Shown here piece by piece: positions 1-14,139 of a stretch of DNA of 64,000 nucleotides. A program made the translations under genes and the position numbers. The notes beneath the pieces were generated by a model. The model saw nothing but the letters and a program-made list of their open reading frames with translations, searched no databases and had not been told where the DNA came from. Where the stretch lies: NCBI GenBank assembly GCA_016859345.1, contig CM029112.1, forward strand, positions 10,427,089 to 10,491,088. The letters are read 5' to 3'. The DNA is from Istiophorus platypterus (Eukaryota > Chordata > Actinopteri > Istiophoriformes > Istiophoridae). The stretch's first letter is position 1; the number at the start of each line of letters is the position of its first letter.

Positions 1-1964
1 CCTGAGCAAAGTTAATAAGTTTGAGATAAATTCAGCTGGCCTGGCTGGAGCTGATTTGGAGTGGTGTACGCTTTCGTCCCCCTGATTAGCCCTGGTCCTA
101 AACTTCATTGGCAAAGCACAAAGAGAGCGTCTGTTTCACCCTGACCCCTAATGCAGTGTGACCCCATGCAGAGAAGCCTGTTATCATTGCTATTTAGAGA
201 GTTCGGGTTACAGGTGAGTCAGGTACTAAAAAGATAATACTGACATAGCGTGAGCTGACTGCTAACTGTGGGGGCTCACTTAGGAAGATGTATTGAGAAC
301 ATCCAGCTCAGTGAATCCTAAGCTGCAAAGCAGAAATGAAGCTGAATCCTGGTTTGATCCTTCGGGGAAAAAAATGCAAGGTTTCATTCACAGAGGTAAG
401 ATGACGCAGTAAGGTAACTGTTACGCAGAGGAAACTGACAAGTCACAAAAGTCAGCACTGTACTGGGAGTGAAATTAGTAGTAGTCATCAAAAGATGCTT
501 ATAACACAAAAGTGCCTGTGCCATTTTGTAAAATAAACTTCACATCCAGCTAGTACTGATCCGTGGTAACCTTCGGCAACTGGCATGATGTTGGTGAGCA
601 CCCGTTTGGCGGTCATTAACCAGCTGGAAGTGACTAGGGCTCTTTCTGCTTCCCACCACATGATTGGAGGCAACCCCCAGTAACCTAACGCAGGGCCAAT
701 TATAGATAATTTAAGACTTAAGCAATTTGGACAGATTTCTGGAAATTACTGTAGAGGTCTTGTTGCTGTCGCCGAACAGAAACGAGAGTGGGATATTTTG
801 ACAGGTTTTTACCACAAACCAGTTCTCAGATACACAAAGGCAGAGGTTACACGGTGCCTAATATCCATGTGTTGATTGGGGCTAAAGTCAGGGGGTTAAG
901 CAAGGTCTAGTTAGCCGGGCTCCGAATTACCACAGAGAAGGTTAAGCAAAACAACAGGCCTCCATCCCACCTGTCCACCAATTACCACTACATAAACATG
1001 ATGGTCAGTCGCCTGCATGCACACGCATAAGATAAATTTACCTAGGTGGTCGGACTTCCCCAATTAAGGAATCTGACAACTGGAGACAGACAGAAAAATG
1101 TTCAGTTTGAGCCAAATACTATAAAACCCCTGGAGCGGTGACCAGTCTGGGCATGCTTTGGAGAGTCCGATGCTGGTAACTTCATTCATTACAACTTTAC
1201 AACTATATTTCATGATGAATTTGTAAAGTAAAAAACATGTTAAACAGTGCAGTGAAAGCCCAAACTGGAGCAAAGGATTAAAAACATAATGATGCCCATT
1301 TTCAGGCTACTCTGCTGCTTTCATCATTGTCGTTACTCTTTTCTGTCATGCCGAGACAGGCAATTCAACTAAGACACGCATCTCTCCCTCTGGAGCTGAG
1401 CCCTTTCGCCTGCTGTCTTTGGCCTCCGTGACCTGGCTGTGTTAACAGGTGGATGCACCCATGTTTGCTGCCCGTCTCTCAGTGTTTGCCCACGATGGTC
1501 AGACAGGAAGCCGGCCAGACTGCGGTCAGCCTGAGCCAGTACTGAAACCTTTCGGCTAGGTGTGAGGAAGACTTGGTGACATCACTGTTATGGGATAGTC
1601 TTCTGACGAAGGCGTGAAGGAGGAGACTTACGGTGAATCTATTTCTGGCTCTGCTTATATACACACCGTCCTAAATAGGAGACACTGCTTTTCAATGAAG
1701 TATTATCAAAACATACCACTGAATAGATTTTTAAAAAAGTCCTGGATATATACAGAGACCTACAGTACTAGTTTTCTATGAGTATGCCCATCAAAATTAC
1801 ATAGGCACTTTATATGGTCTCTGTGAACATAGAAGATCTTTGTCTTACGATGCATATGGTTTAAATTAAAGTTATAGGGATGGACATTACCTTTGAATTG
1901 AGTTAAGTCTTGTTATAACGGTATCTGTCCCGGGTTTTAGTTAAACCATCCAGATAAGAGCCAT

Positions 1965-2006
1965 ACCAGGACTAATCCTATGGTCTTCCTGCTGCTTAGT
2001 CCTGGT
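1965..2006. repeat. Inverted repeat (hairpin), 11-bp arms
   Basis: ACCAGGACTAA (1965-1975) and its exact reverse complement TTAGTCCTGGT (1996-2006) are separated by 20 nt. No terminal duplication marks it as a transposon end. Confidence 0.85.
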
Positions 2007-2220
2007 TTGTATCGGGGACTTGCCGTTCTGTGGACCGCAAATATCCAAATGTAGTCATGTCTAATTAAAACTGTGATGGTCATTTATTTGAGCCAGGGGA
2101 TTACAGTATTTGTGTGAATGAGCACAAGTGTGAATGCATGTAATTGTGTGTGTGGTCTTATTCACATCACACATATGTGCACCCCCTTTCCCACTGCTGG
2201 GGCCGTTACCACTTCACCCA

Positions 2221-2480
2221 GAGACACAATTAAGAGCCCTGGCCGGAAAGCCGGCCCGAGCGGGCGGACGCTGAGTCGAGACAGACTCGCCGAGGCAGCT
2301 CCTTTCCCTCCTCGTCTCTGAAGGGCTCCGTAGCAAGATGCAGACGGCCTGAGATGTCAGGGCCAAGCATAAGCGCAATCTGTCTCATCGCAGTTGGCTG
2401 ACTGCAGGGCCCGAAGCAATCCCAACACGTAGCATCTCTCTGCTTGTTTTGCACTGAGCCATGCGTGCTCACACGGAGGA
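2221..2480. other. GC-rich patch, candidate regulatory element
   Basis: A CpG-bearing stretch in AT-rich surroundings. It starts with the palindromic GGCCGG-AAAG-CCGGCC (2241-2256), then GAGTC/GACTC arms (about 2273-2289). It has no repeat character and no recognised coding content, although frames stay open on both strands because of base composition. Confidence 0.35.
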
Positions 2481-3632
2481 AAATAGAAAGGCCTGATCAT
2501 TCACATGCACAGCAGTTAAGGTGGTCTGCATGTAGAACAGCTGAACTCACAGGACATGGTCACTGATAATTTTCACTACTATAGGCCAGCCTTTCTTTAG
2601 AGGCAGCGAGAATAGTGTTCCTCTCCAAGTCACTGCAGGGCTGTGAACTGCATGATCAGTAATTACCAACAGATGCTTCGTCTGTTATTATTTCTGTGTC
2701 CAGAGTGGGAACATCGGTCTATTGTTAGGCTCACTAACTGAAAGAATTGTTACTGATTAAGTAGATATTATGTTTATCTATATAGTATTCACGTGTTAAA
2801 TCAGCTGCCAAAAAGTAAGATCCGCAGAAAATAACAGTTCCTGCTGAAATTACGAAATGACGACCAATGTCCTCTGTCAACAGACTGAGACAAATCACCT
2901 CTTAAATGTCTATTCCAGAGTCCCTGTGGTCAAATGACAGTCCTGACTACATATAAAGGGCTATATTTAGGACAGTGTCTTGTATTGCCTCCAGCACCAC
3001 ATTAACCTCTGACCTCTAACTAGGCACTAAGCTTCTGGTGGTTTTCAGCTGGGACAACCACTCTGTGCACTGAGACTGATGATCATTTATTTGCTGTGCT
3101 AACAGTCCTAATGCATGCACATTAACATGACTCAAGAAAGAGATACTCCAAACGCAGTTGAAAAAGATGCTAAAGCTGAAATTTTTTAGGTTTTACTTCT
3201 CAAGTGGCGTCTACCTAATGCCCAGATTCAGAAGGTTCGGTGTCCTCCTTTAGCTTCTTATTGAGATGATAGTTTAGAAGCTCTTCTGTTTCAGGCTTAG
3301 GATGTGTACTCAAAACAAACAAACAGATTTACCACTTAGAAATGCAAGTGTTAAGTGAGAGTGTGGCGTCTCATTGGGTTTTCAAGGGTACGTCGATCAG
3401 GCCTTTGAGCTTCTCTGCCATGAAGGGTCAAGTGTTAGTTTAGCCTTAACCTTTGATGTAATGAGCAAGTCATACTGCGATTTAAGTCCCTATTTCAATC
3501 AACACCTAAAGCTGCCTAAATTGCAAAGGCCTGAAAAAATAACACATATATCTGAATTCTAAATTGCAAAGATATAAAATTCCAAATAGGTAATTCCAAG
3601 AATACCAAAAATTCAATTTCCTTAATTCGACG

Positions 3633-3677
3633 GGTGTCTAATTGGTTGCTGGTGTTTAACACCCAGGCGACAGGTGT
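3633..3677. promoter_or_regulatory. Cluster of four GGTGT/ACACC cores (T-box-like)
   Basis: Cores at 3633-3637, 3651-3655, 3659-3663 (reverse) and 3673-3677. The middle two form the near-palindrome GGTGTTTAACACC. T-box factors bind AGGTGTGA-like half-sites singly or as inverted pairs, but none here is a full 8-mer. Confidence 0.25.
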
Positions 3678-6600
3678 TTGTATTTCCTTTCCTGATACCC
3701 ACAGTGGGTTTATTTAAGTTTTCACACACAGACTACATCCACCACCCAACTCCTGCTCTGTCCTATATAACAGGAGGAAGGCATCATCTGTATGACTCAC
3801 GTTTCTATCAGGCAACCCAGCCTGGCTGAAACACAGCTGAGGTCCTGGATGTAACTTAGCTCCTCACCCCTATAACCCCAGCTGTAAAATGACACAACTC
3901 CTCAAGTAGCTCCTCAGCAGCCATCAAACCCCAAGTGCCTGTTAAAGCTCACTGACTCCCCCTCACCTCCACCATCGCACCCTTGTCTTATAAAACCAGG
4001 AGCCATAAAACCACCGCAGGGCTCATTCTTACTCTCCTTGTGTCCTCTGTGTCTCGACAAACGGACAGTTCATACATAAACATGTCATGATAATATTTTG
4101 AACTTGATCGCTTCAATTGGGAATTTATATTAGGTGATTTATCTGTTGAAGAACAGAGGTCAGAACACAGATGGTGGAGATCTCCAAAGTACATGCTTGG
4201 TCCCAGTATATGCGATTTCCAGTTTATTAAGTAAGGGAACTGTTGATCGTTTACAGTCCTGTGATATTAACATATCAGGGCGAAAATATTTCATAATGTG
4301 ACAGTCATATCATCACCTGAACTGAATGTGAAGAATATCTCAGTAATGAGGCCAACAGAGAAGAATTGGACAATTTCATGATGACTGGCTTCCAGGCCGA
4401 CATGGAGTGACATGAGTAACTGTGGTGAGGAGTTGGATCTCAGACCAAGCAGTCCCTCCCGATTGTCACACCACCCCTCTACTCCCACTCCACCCTTTTC
4501 CTTTGCCATTCATTCCAAAACCTGTTTGTGGGTTGGACCACCAAAAATAAATTCAAGATCCTGGTAACTGATCTCTATCATATTTAAAGGGAAAAATAGA
4601 AAACTATGGACAAGATCAAACCACAAGTGACCGTGATGACATGAACATGACATTGTTTTAAGGAAAATCATTTCCCACTAGAGCCAGGTACAGAAACTAG
4701 TCAAGGAGGCTGTCTGAAAAAATATCATGATATAGAATATTCAATGTCAAGCAGGTAGTCTTGGATTTGATTAATTTCTATGCACACAACGCCATATTAA
4801 AGTTCTTACACTGTGTGAATTTTGCATCTATGCTGTATTTGAATTGATTTGCAAACAGCTTAGCACTGAAAAGTCTGCTGAGTTTTGCATCTTATAGAGC
4901 TACATGGAAACAATTACTTCCTGGCAAATGCAGATTTGTTGGCCGATCTCTTCCTGAGTGTGTTTGTCTGTGCACATTCACATGTGTGTGGTTACACTTG
5001 AGCACAAAGAGAATAATTGCCACTGAAACGTCACTAGGTTTCATTTGACAAGTGTGCTGTGCATCAGCCAAGCAACATCTGGACGCAAATGGAGAAATGA
5101 CTGCCAAGCACATGCATTATAGCTCAAACCTCTCTGCTTGAGGATGCCTGCAAGGCTGAAAATTAGCTGAGAAAGTAGTGTAAAAGTTGCAAAGCAGGAG
5201 CGTCTCTTTGTCTGCCACTCACACACAGCTCAGTAATTCAAATTAAGAAAGCAGCTAAACGCTTAATGGTACACGATGTTTGAGGAGAAAGAAGGAATAG
5301 TTGGTGGTAAAAGCTGCACAAATACAAATAAAAACTACCCTGAAAATAAAGCTAAAGGTTATAGTCACCCCAAGGATGCATAAAAACCCCATAAAATAAA
5401 GTCCTCTAATGGATAAAGATGTAATAAATATCCCTTTCAGTGTTTTTACAGGACATATAACTTCACAAGTGGCTGCTTGCTATGACCGCATCTATACACA
5501 ACTCCTTATGCAGTGGCCTTTCTTTGTGCTTTCAAGGATTCAAGCATTGCAAGTTGAGGTAAACACTTTGGAATTCGCGGTAATGATAAAATGCAACTAT
5601 CATCAGTGATTGTGGAAAAGTTAAGAAAGTAGAGGAAAAGGGGACGACATCCTCGGAAAAAAAAGAGATAAAATAAATAAAACTGAGCATTCTAATGACT
5701 ATGAAATGTCAAACAAATCAGCTCCCATTGCAATAATTTCAAGGATACTTGTGTTTAGATGCCAAACTTAACAACGGTACCTAAGGAGACAGTGTAGGCG
5801 TATAGCTAAATCAAATGCTGATGATGTTATACCTTATTAAAGACTGAGATTCCGTGAGAGGAGAAATAAACTACATTAAACTCTTCTACTTTTTTTGGAT
5901 CATCTCTCAGATTTTTGAAAATATAAGTAGTGTCTATTCTTTTTCAGGTTAAAGTTCACACTGGTAGCTCTAGCTTTGACACAGACATGGCAGAGTATAA
6001 TGTTCCTTACGTTTTCCAGACTGCACTATACCGTCTGCAAACAAGCGAGGAATACTAAAAGCCGTCCTCAGATGAACTCTGACCTGGTTAGCTGTGCCAC
6101 TGAAATGCAGAGTGAAGGGCCTCTCTTTTCTGCAAGTTTAATGAGAGCGGCTGACAAACTGAATCTAAGTGCCTACTGAGGGACAGAGCACGAGGTTGGT
6201 AGAGTGGGTGCGGGTGGGTTAGACAAAGAAATTAGCTACCGGGGCCTGTTCTCTGTTGGCTTTAAGTGACTCTGATTGGCTTTAGAGGGGTGTAATTGAG
6301 CTAAATCAAGTCAGCAACAATGGTGAGCATTTCCTTTTCTCACGTTCTATAAAAGAAATTGTTATCACTGTCAACAAATGCAGGAAATACACCTTGCGTC
6401 TTGAAATATGATACTGTGTGTGTGAGAGAACCACAACCTTTTGTTGCAGTGAAGAGAATAGCACTGCCAGGGAAATATCATCCAGTCCCAGCCAAGTATC
6501 TCTGGGAATTATGTAGATTTTGGATGATTCTGCACCTCCAGATTTGTGTCCAATGCAAAAATTTAGTGTGCTGATGTAGAAAGATAGTAAGGGCTTAAGG

Positions 6601-6923
6601 GTCAAGGCAGTGAATGGAAGTGTAGCATGTCCAACACCTTATGGAGGACAGGAGTTGGCTTCTCCTTGCAGAACTGCAATAAATATTCTATATCTTTTTA
6701 TTTTAACCACAATCTCTCCCTATAACTAAAACCATTTTTCATCTTAATCATATTTTATCCTTAAAGGAAAATGATGATTTATAGCATTTTTTTTTAAGAA
6801 GCTCCAGCCTTTCCTTCTATACTATACAACTTCCCCAGACAAAGTCCCAGTTGAGTCAAATGTATTTGGAGGAGAAAACATAGGCCAATGGTACGAATAC
6901 AGACAGGCTTCCTGGTTCAGCTT

Positions 6924-6940
6924 TGACCTACCATTGACCT
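6924..6940 (-). promoter_or_regulatory. Perfect DR5 nuclear-receptor element (retinoic-acid type)
   Basis: TGACCT-ACCAT-TGACCT, which on the - strand is AGGTCA-N5-AGGTCA, the textbook RAR/RXR arrangement. A third partial half-site (TTTGTTC) follows. It lies about 13 kb upstream of the sox9 start. The motif match is exact; function is inferred. Confidence 0.45.
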
Positions 6941-9900
6941 TTGTTCACTCTCATGGCTTCTCTGTGCAGTAATGGATTATTAGTGACATTAGAGGTGCAC
7001 TAGCTTTTGGTTCTATTTTGAAATGTATCGTTAGCTGGTTTTACAAAATCGGTGGCTTGTCAGTTTCCTTCTCTATTGGACGTATTTTTAGCCACGCTAA
7101 ATGCTTTATACAGTGTTATCAAAACAAATATACCTGATGGCAAGAGCTACACAAACAAAGTAGAAATTCTAATAAACCTAAGTTCCTTAAACTCGGTTTT
7201 ATACTTGGTTGACTTTAACCATATCGTAACCTTGGTTTATTTGCAATCGCCATGATCTTTCCACTTTAACCACACTGTAGTTGCCATGTGCAGATATTGT
7301 AGAAAGAGAGAATTTTAAATATGTTGGCACTGCAAGTTAAAGAGGTGTTATTATTGAATCTAATCCAGGGTTTTTCAACATTCTTGTATGGGGATAGGTT
7401 TGCCACTCCTCAGTCCCACCAGGACAGTAACCATGCTGTCGACTCAACCAAGTTGTGCATTGTCATGCACAAATTACTTAATCATAGTATTGATGTGTTT
7501 CTTTCAAACTTAACATGCATGTTCTTTTGGCAGCAATACTGCTCACATCAAAGTCTCAAAGGCATCAAACTACAAGTGCAGTACTAACTTAACTGACCCA
7601 TCTCAGCCAGGAAGCCTGTGCACGCACATCTGTTCCTGGTTTTGGAGCATTGTACTCTTTCATATGCAATCCCTCACATTTTGCAAAGGATAAGCAGTAA
7701 TTGGTGAGACAACTGTAAAATGGTGATCAGGTGCCGAGTGTTATAGAAACCTTATGACAGCATGATAGACCATGAGGGCAGTCCAGTCTGCAGTTTTTGG
7801 CTGAGTGAATGGCCGTGAGGTTTGTAGACTGGATTCTCCCTCGAGGGACCAGCGTCCGAGGCTGACAGCTTTTAGGTGGTGGGGGTGGAGGGAGAACAGG
7901 AAAGAGGTGGTACAGAGCGTTGCAAGAAGGGGCATTTTTATATGACATTGATTTGGAGAAGGACAATAAATCACTTGTACAGCGATTTTTTCTATGAATG
8001 AAAAAAACAGGAATGGAATGGGGCCGTTGCCGGTTCCAGCAAAACAGTCAGGTGAAATGAAGAGTCCAGCAATGATAATGATGATGATGATTAGGCTTCC
8101 TTTGGCTAATGTGACTGCTTCAGGCTGCCTCGCTAATCAAAGTTCTGGATTTCTTTTTTTTTTTTTTACGGTCGGATCAGTTAAGTAAACTTCATCTGGC
8201 TGCTGTCTGCTCGCTCATTGTGCACCCTGCTTTGTTTCTTGGCTCAGAATGCTGGCACAGACAGGGACTGAGGCCGTATTTCCTCTTAATTACAGACTTC
8301 TGTGGATCCAGTCCCTTCTGTGAAAGTCAACAGTACAGATAAATACGGAGTTTCATAAGACTGTCTATAGGCCAGAGATAGTAAGACTCTGACATATTGT
8401 TTTAATGTCAAACCTTTTATGAACAAAAGCTCTTATGAAAAGGTTTTAAAATATTCTTAGAAAAACTGACCACATTCCAATATAATACATTGACACAAGT
8501 CATTTGGGGCTATTTTTAGTCTTTATTTGATAAGTGTGATGAGTTGCAAGCCCAGTTTAATCTGTTACATATATATAGAATGCCTCAAACTTCAACATCA
8601 GTTATATCATAGAACCAAATGTATTTCCAAGCATACCAAGAACCGTGGTATGATTCTAATTCAACCCAAGAATTTAACCACATTTCTAGCCTCTACAATG
8701 AAAATACATGAAGACTACCGACTTTGTTTAAAAAACGCTGAAGTGGCATCTGATGTCCTGAGAAAAGCTCCCGTGCAGCTTCATATGAGACACTTGCCAA
8801 ATCTTGGCACACACAGGGGTCTGCATTTTAAGTAATTTACAGTATAACAATGACAAGCCATTCCATTACTCCCAAGGTGATTGTTATAGAGAAATAGGCG
8901 TGCTGTCATGTGGGATGGCCACAGATGGATGAGATCATTATTATGTAATTGGCGCTGCTATTGCAGTCTCTCACAAAGTGTGAAAGCAGGCATTGCCTGC
9001 ACTGACACCCTGTACATCGGCCAAACCTCAGTGTTTAGAGAAAAGCCCTGAGATCCACTGTACCTGTTACTGAGCCTACAGGGTAGTAACTGGCCTGAAG
9101 CCTCAGCCTCCAATCAAATAGCCTCTCACTGGCCAATTAATACTGTGGAGTTTTGCAAAAGGATATGGGTCTGTTGAATGTTATGGAGTTCTGATTTCAT
9201 AAAACTAACTGATTAAGAAAAACTACACATGTCTTAATGGAATCCAGATTTCACTTACCACACTCAAGGATGCAAGGCAAGTACAGTTCAGGGATTATAT
9301 TAGCTTTCACCTGATAAATATTCATAAACAGTCCATAGTATGAAAATAAAATGGTTGCCATAACAAACACACTCACTTTATTTAATCATTGTATGCTAAT
9401 GCTGGATTAATGTTGTTTACAGTAACTTACAGAAACCTAGAGGCTTAAAATTCAACATCCCTCAGATGGGTAAAATTTTAATACTGGACTTTCAGTACGA
9501 ACTGTAGAATTGTAATTAATAATATTTCCCAGAATATATCAATGTCCACTGGTTTGATCAGAAATTAATAATGGACAAATCCCAAATTCACTGCACTATT
9601 CTCTGCTTTATTTATTAATTTATTATCAGTCTAATGGTTGCGACTTCTATCCAAATATGCAACAGAAATTGGTGGTGTGAATTGCCACTCTAAATACAGT
9701 CAAATAAAATGAAAATTTTAAAAGCTTGCTAAAATTTATTTTCAACGTGGCAGAATTGGACTGAGCCACTATAGAATTACCTTTTATCATTTGCGTCAAT
9801 AAGAAATTAATGCAGAACCGCCAAGAGCTGGGAGGTTGAGGAAGTGGAGTCAACTTTCAAAAGTGATAAAAATCAGCTGGCGCCTGCTGAGGAGGCAGCT

Positions 9901-12900
9901 GTGTATGTGCTGTCACCGCCAAGGACAAAGAATCTCCCCAATCATGACTAAAACAGGGGTTTACACCCTAGAGCTCACTTTTTGGCTCTTGACTATACTA
10001 GTATTGAGTAGTCAGTGGTATACCATACAAAATTATTACTATAAGGGAATAAGAACTATGATCTTTATCTGTCCCAAAGTAACAGCTGGAAACTTAAAAG
10101 AATAAAGTAAAAAATGTTCTCTCTAAAACAGTCATTTAGTGCCATTTGCCACCTCAAGGCCAGACGACAATGTTCATAAAGATGATTCTGACATGATACT
10201 TAAGTTGTCTTTCTTCAGCTCAAGTAACATAACAGTAAATCTGCTCTTCTACCCATTATAGCTCGTATTCTCTTTCACTTTTCCATGTTGTTGTTTTTCT
10301 TCACCATTAGCCTACACATTCAGCTGTAAATTCTAGCCCCCAGTGGGACTGCAAACGCCTAGTGTTGCATCTACTCCCACCCTTGGCTTGTGATCTTTAG
10401 GCTGGTGAGAAACATTCAGAGGTGCTCCTTTTCCTTCCTGTTCCATGCACAACTTTAAGTGGTGACCCAAGAGACTTGGATTGGGTTTACTGACAAAACT
10501 AAACCCCCCCCCCAGCTCCCCTCATCATGCTCATCGTCCCAGCTTTATTCACCGGACTCATTCCGCTCCTTCTTGGGATATGCCTTCTGCAGGCCTGTGT
10601 GTATAAACACCCATTATCAAAGAGTTAGGCCTCAGTGAGCAACTTCAACCACACTAAGGTGCGCTGAAGCCACAGTTTCAGGTCACAGGAGTGCACTGAG
10701 GTGTAGGCGCTGGGTAACTCTAGATTTTTAATTACAGAGTGTGCATGGCGGTGCGATAAGAGGGTCACAGCTTCCTGATAACCTGTTTAGTGAGTCAGAG
10801 GCTATTTGTCGCCCAGACGAAGCGTGAGCTGTGAGAACCTCATCATTGTGTCAATACGTCTCTATGAACTTCCCGCAGACTCAAAGCAAAACCCGCCATC
10901 AGCTTTTGCCTTTGACAGTTGAAATCGTACATCTGAGTCACTATTCAAAGTCAGCCCCCACAGAATATCATGAAAAATCCAGGGGAAACAGCGAGAACAT
11001 GGTTAGTTTGCAAGAGCCCCACAGTTCATCAGTTGTTAGTGTTGCACTATGGTCATGTAGACACATTATTTGTTGTCAGTCAGACCAAAAATAGCCATCA
11101 CATAACTTTGGGTGTTTTTCTAGAGGAACTTTTGAGATGATGTAATACAGTCAAGGAAGTATCAGCCAGAAGTGCATCAGTCCATCAGTATGAGAGGGGA
11201 TTATTCAGCCCTGGATATAATCATAATTTTTCCACCATCCTGACAATCACTACATCAATAGTACCCCTTTAGCAATAGCACTTGTATGTATTTAATCATT
11301 GAAATTAAAATGCTGTGCTGAGATGCTGTTGTTGGCCTGACAACCTGAGCTGTGGTATATGTACATTTTTGGTTGGTAAACTTCAGTTTGAATTATGCAT
11401 CGGGAGAAAGTACTGTACCATGCCGCATACCAAACTTCTGGTTCTATTCAGCATATGCATTTTAGACTCAGTGCTGCTATATAGTATTCAATGCCTTTGT
11501 CGAGCTTCTATACTGACTGGATCAGTGTATTTCATGCTCACGGATATTCCAGAAACACCAGCTCGCTAGCTCAAAGTGAACTCACTAGTCTAGTGCCAGG
11601 ACACAGCAAGCTATAGCAGACAAGTCAGTGCTGAACTCTGCAGCAAATCTAATAAAACCAGTTCCAGCTTTCTTACTCCCACCAAGAATGGTAACCAAGC
11701 TGCTCAAATATTGGATCTCAGGAAATAGTGGAGGACAATTTCCTTAGAGCGTAACATTAGAATGCACGAGCCTGGCTCCCGGAGGTTTGGGGCCACCACC
11801 GCTGGGCCGCTCCAATTAGATGGAGCTTCCCTGCTGTGTCCGAGCCAGCCCGAACACAGAAGCACCCTAAAGGAGCTGGAGGAAGAAATGGAGGAAGGAG
11901 AGAGGGGGGACATACACTGAGCCCTAAGCGTTGTGTTATGTTTGGCAAACATTTCGCCTGTCTCTCCCTGTCTACACTTCTGGCCCCCGATCATGCTGCA
12001 AAGTGATCGTTAGACGGCAAAATAGCTCCAAAAAAAAAAAAAAAAAAGGAAATAGAGAGATGAAAACATAGATTGGGGACACTGAGGAGAAAGCGACTGC
12101 TACTGTGTTTGACTATTATCTCAGATTTAAAGAAATTATGTTTACGTATATGTATTCTGTTTATGCATCAAGAAATTTCTAAAAGGAGTCTTTAAATTAC
12201 ATGTGTATCAATAATTAATGTTTTTTTTAATATTCAGAAAAGTTTTTGGTCTACAAACATGTATGAAATATTTCGTGAAAGCCCCTCATCAGCACTTTAA
12301 ACCTATTTTTCTGTACTTGTCTCTATATGATATATAAAAAAAAAACCTGTCACTACAAATAAAACATGTTCTGTGTTCCCTGCCTGATGAATAGACAGAC
12401 TCTGGATGGTACAAATTGAATTGTAGCATTCTATGCTTTTTGGTCAAGCATTAAGTCATGCAGACACTGAAAGTAAATGGAACAAGATAAAGGGTTAATG
12501 GCATTTTTTTCATTCTCAGGCATAAACGATAATGGGCAGACTGCCACGTTTGCACCACTAATCCTAAAATGAGATAAAACTTCACTGATGAGTATGAAAA
12601 AATTTAGATGATGGTCATTTTAAATCTGTGTATATAGTGTAGTGTCACTAAATGCGGTTTGGTGACATTCTCTTTTTCCTCTGCCCTGAAGTAGGATTTA
12701 TCAAGAATAGCCTTGGCCCTCTCCATTGTAATAAGACACTGTTTTAAAGCCCTTGAAGTATGCCATTGTTCATTTCAGCCCTGCCCTTTCTGAAAGTATT
12801 AATCCCTTTGCCACAGTCTAATTCTGAAATCCCCAGTAGAAACACCTAAGAAGGCTGGATCTGCTTGACCACACAAGATATTCCTATGTCCCCCACAACG

Positions 12901-14139
12901 AGTTATATCAAAGGTATAACCATGGTCACTGCGGAACAGCTAAGAGGAAGTACATCCGTAGGCCTTCCATTTGTGAGAATTCAGCCAAGGTTTGGGTATT
13001 GGCTCAGATGCAGGTGCTATCCTCTGGAAGGTGATTAGATATCATCACTCTTTCATTAACTCAGTATTTCTAGGATCACGGTGACTGTGTAGAAAGAATG
13101 GCCCTTTTCATCAGTCACCCCGACAAGTGAACCTTGCTGAAAAGGCCAGGTTAAGGTAGGAGGATAATGAAACAGGAGAAAAGTGAGGAGAAATCTGGCA
13201 AAAAAAAAAAAAACAAAAACATGACACCAGGCATTTGTAAAATTGTGCCCCAGTAAGTTGACATTTTCTGAGTTGACATATTACAGTTTTTACCACTTCG
13301 ATATCACTAAGGATGATCAAGTATAAGCTTAAAACATTGTAGTACGAAATAAACAGATAAGGATGTAAACAAGAGCAGTGGGCGGAAACAAAGATGGCAA
13401 ATGGGGAAAAACATTGAAGATTATTTTTAGGTTATGACAAAGCAGGCAACAACAACAGGCATATTTTCACCTGATGCTAGAAACAGGTAGGCGGGGAGGA
13501 TGGCTGAATATTCCATTACGTAGACCAGACCCGAGCTCATACAGGTTCTTTGTGAAAGGTGTCTCTGTGTGCTGCAAAGGTGCCACGCTGACATCATCCA
13601 GAGCTACGGATGTGACTTTTCATGTGTAGTTGTGCCAGGGAGCAGCTGGTACTGTCAGCCAGCCTCAGTCAGCGCCAAACTCTCCAGACACAAACGTGCA
13701 AGGACCCATGACGGAAGAGAATCTCATGACCTACATCACATATCTGCTCAAAAACATCAAGTCTGCTGACCGAAGGATTAGTACATTATAGTAACATCTA
13801 AATAAAGAATTGCCAGCTGGAATTTTTTTCTGTTATTAGAAAAAATACTTGTAGTTTCGATATATTTTTATTTTACTGGGTAAATCAGGAAAAGACTAGT
13901 GACATACAGTAAACCAGACACTTAAAGCAAGAAAGATAATGGTTGATAAGGTTTATTGGTCATAACTGTTAATATGGTGGAAATCTGAAAGAAAAGTAAC
14001 TAAATTGGCTGAAATTATTTCATTCATTTTAACCTCATCTCCCAGTTTTTCTCAGCAGATGAATGGAATTAACCAGAGCATTTAACAACTCCAGAAAGAA
14101 AGAAATGTGGTTGAAAGTTATTTTAAAAAGCTAACAAGT
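6941..14139. other. Upstream desert, middle part; no gene found
   Basis: No convincing gene. Visible items: a TCF/LEF-type ATCAAAG (8136-8142) beside a GAT-rich stretch, paired small palindromes (8971-9000), a perfect TGGTATACCA palindrome (10016-10025), a C run near 10504-10513, and A runs at 12030-12047 and 13201-13213. Stretches such as 8090-8260 and 11740-11900 look non-repetitive and motif-rich and might be conserved, but this cannot be tested here. Confidence 0.65.
8971..9000. promoter_or_regulatory. Two adjacent small palindromes
   Basis: TCACA-AAG-TGTGA (8971-8983) is followed two bases later by GCAGGCA-T-TGCCTGC (8986-9000). The first resembles an inverted pair of T-box half-sites. 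The factor for the second is unknown to me. Confidence 0.3.

Larger units (their letters stand above)
1..6900. other. Upstream desert, distal part; no gene found
   Basis: Open frames here are short, mostly start at non-ATG codons and resemble no family I know. Structure seen: an 11-bp hairpin (1965-2006), a GC-rich patch (2221-2480), a T-box-like cluster (3633-3677), a DR1-like half-site pair at 3003-3015 (TAACCT-C-TGACCT), a perfect 12-bp palindrome ATATCATGATAT (4722-4733), and two TGACCC half-sites 17 bp apart (142, 159). The rest is ordinary AT-rich intergenic DNA. Confidence 0.7.
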
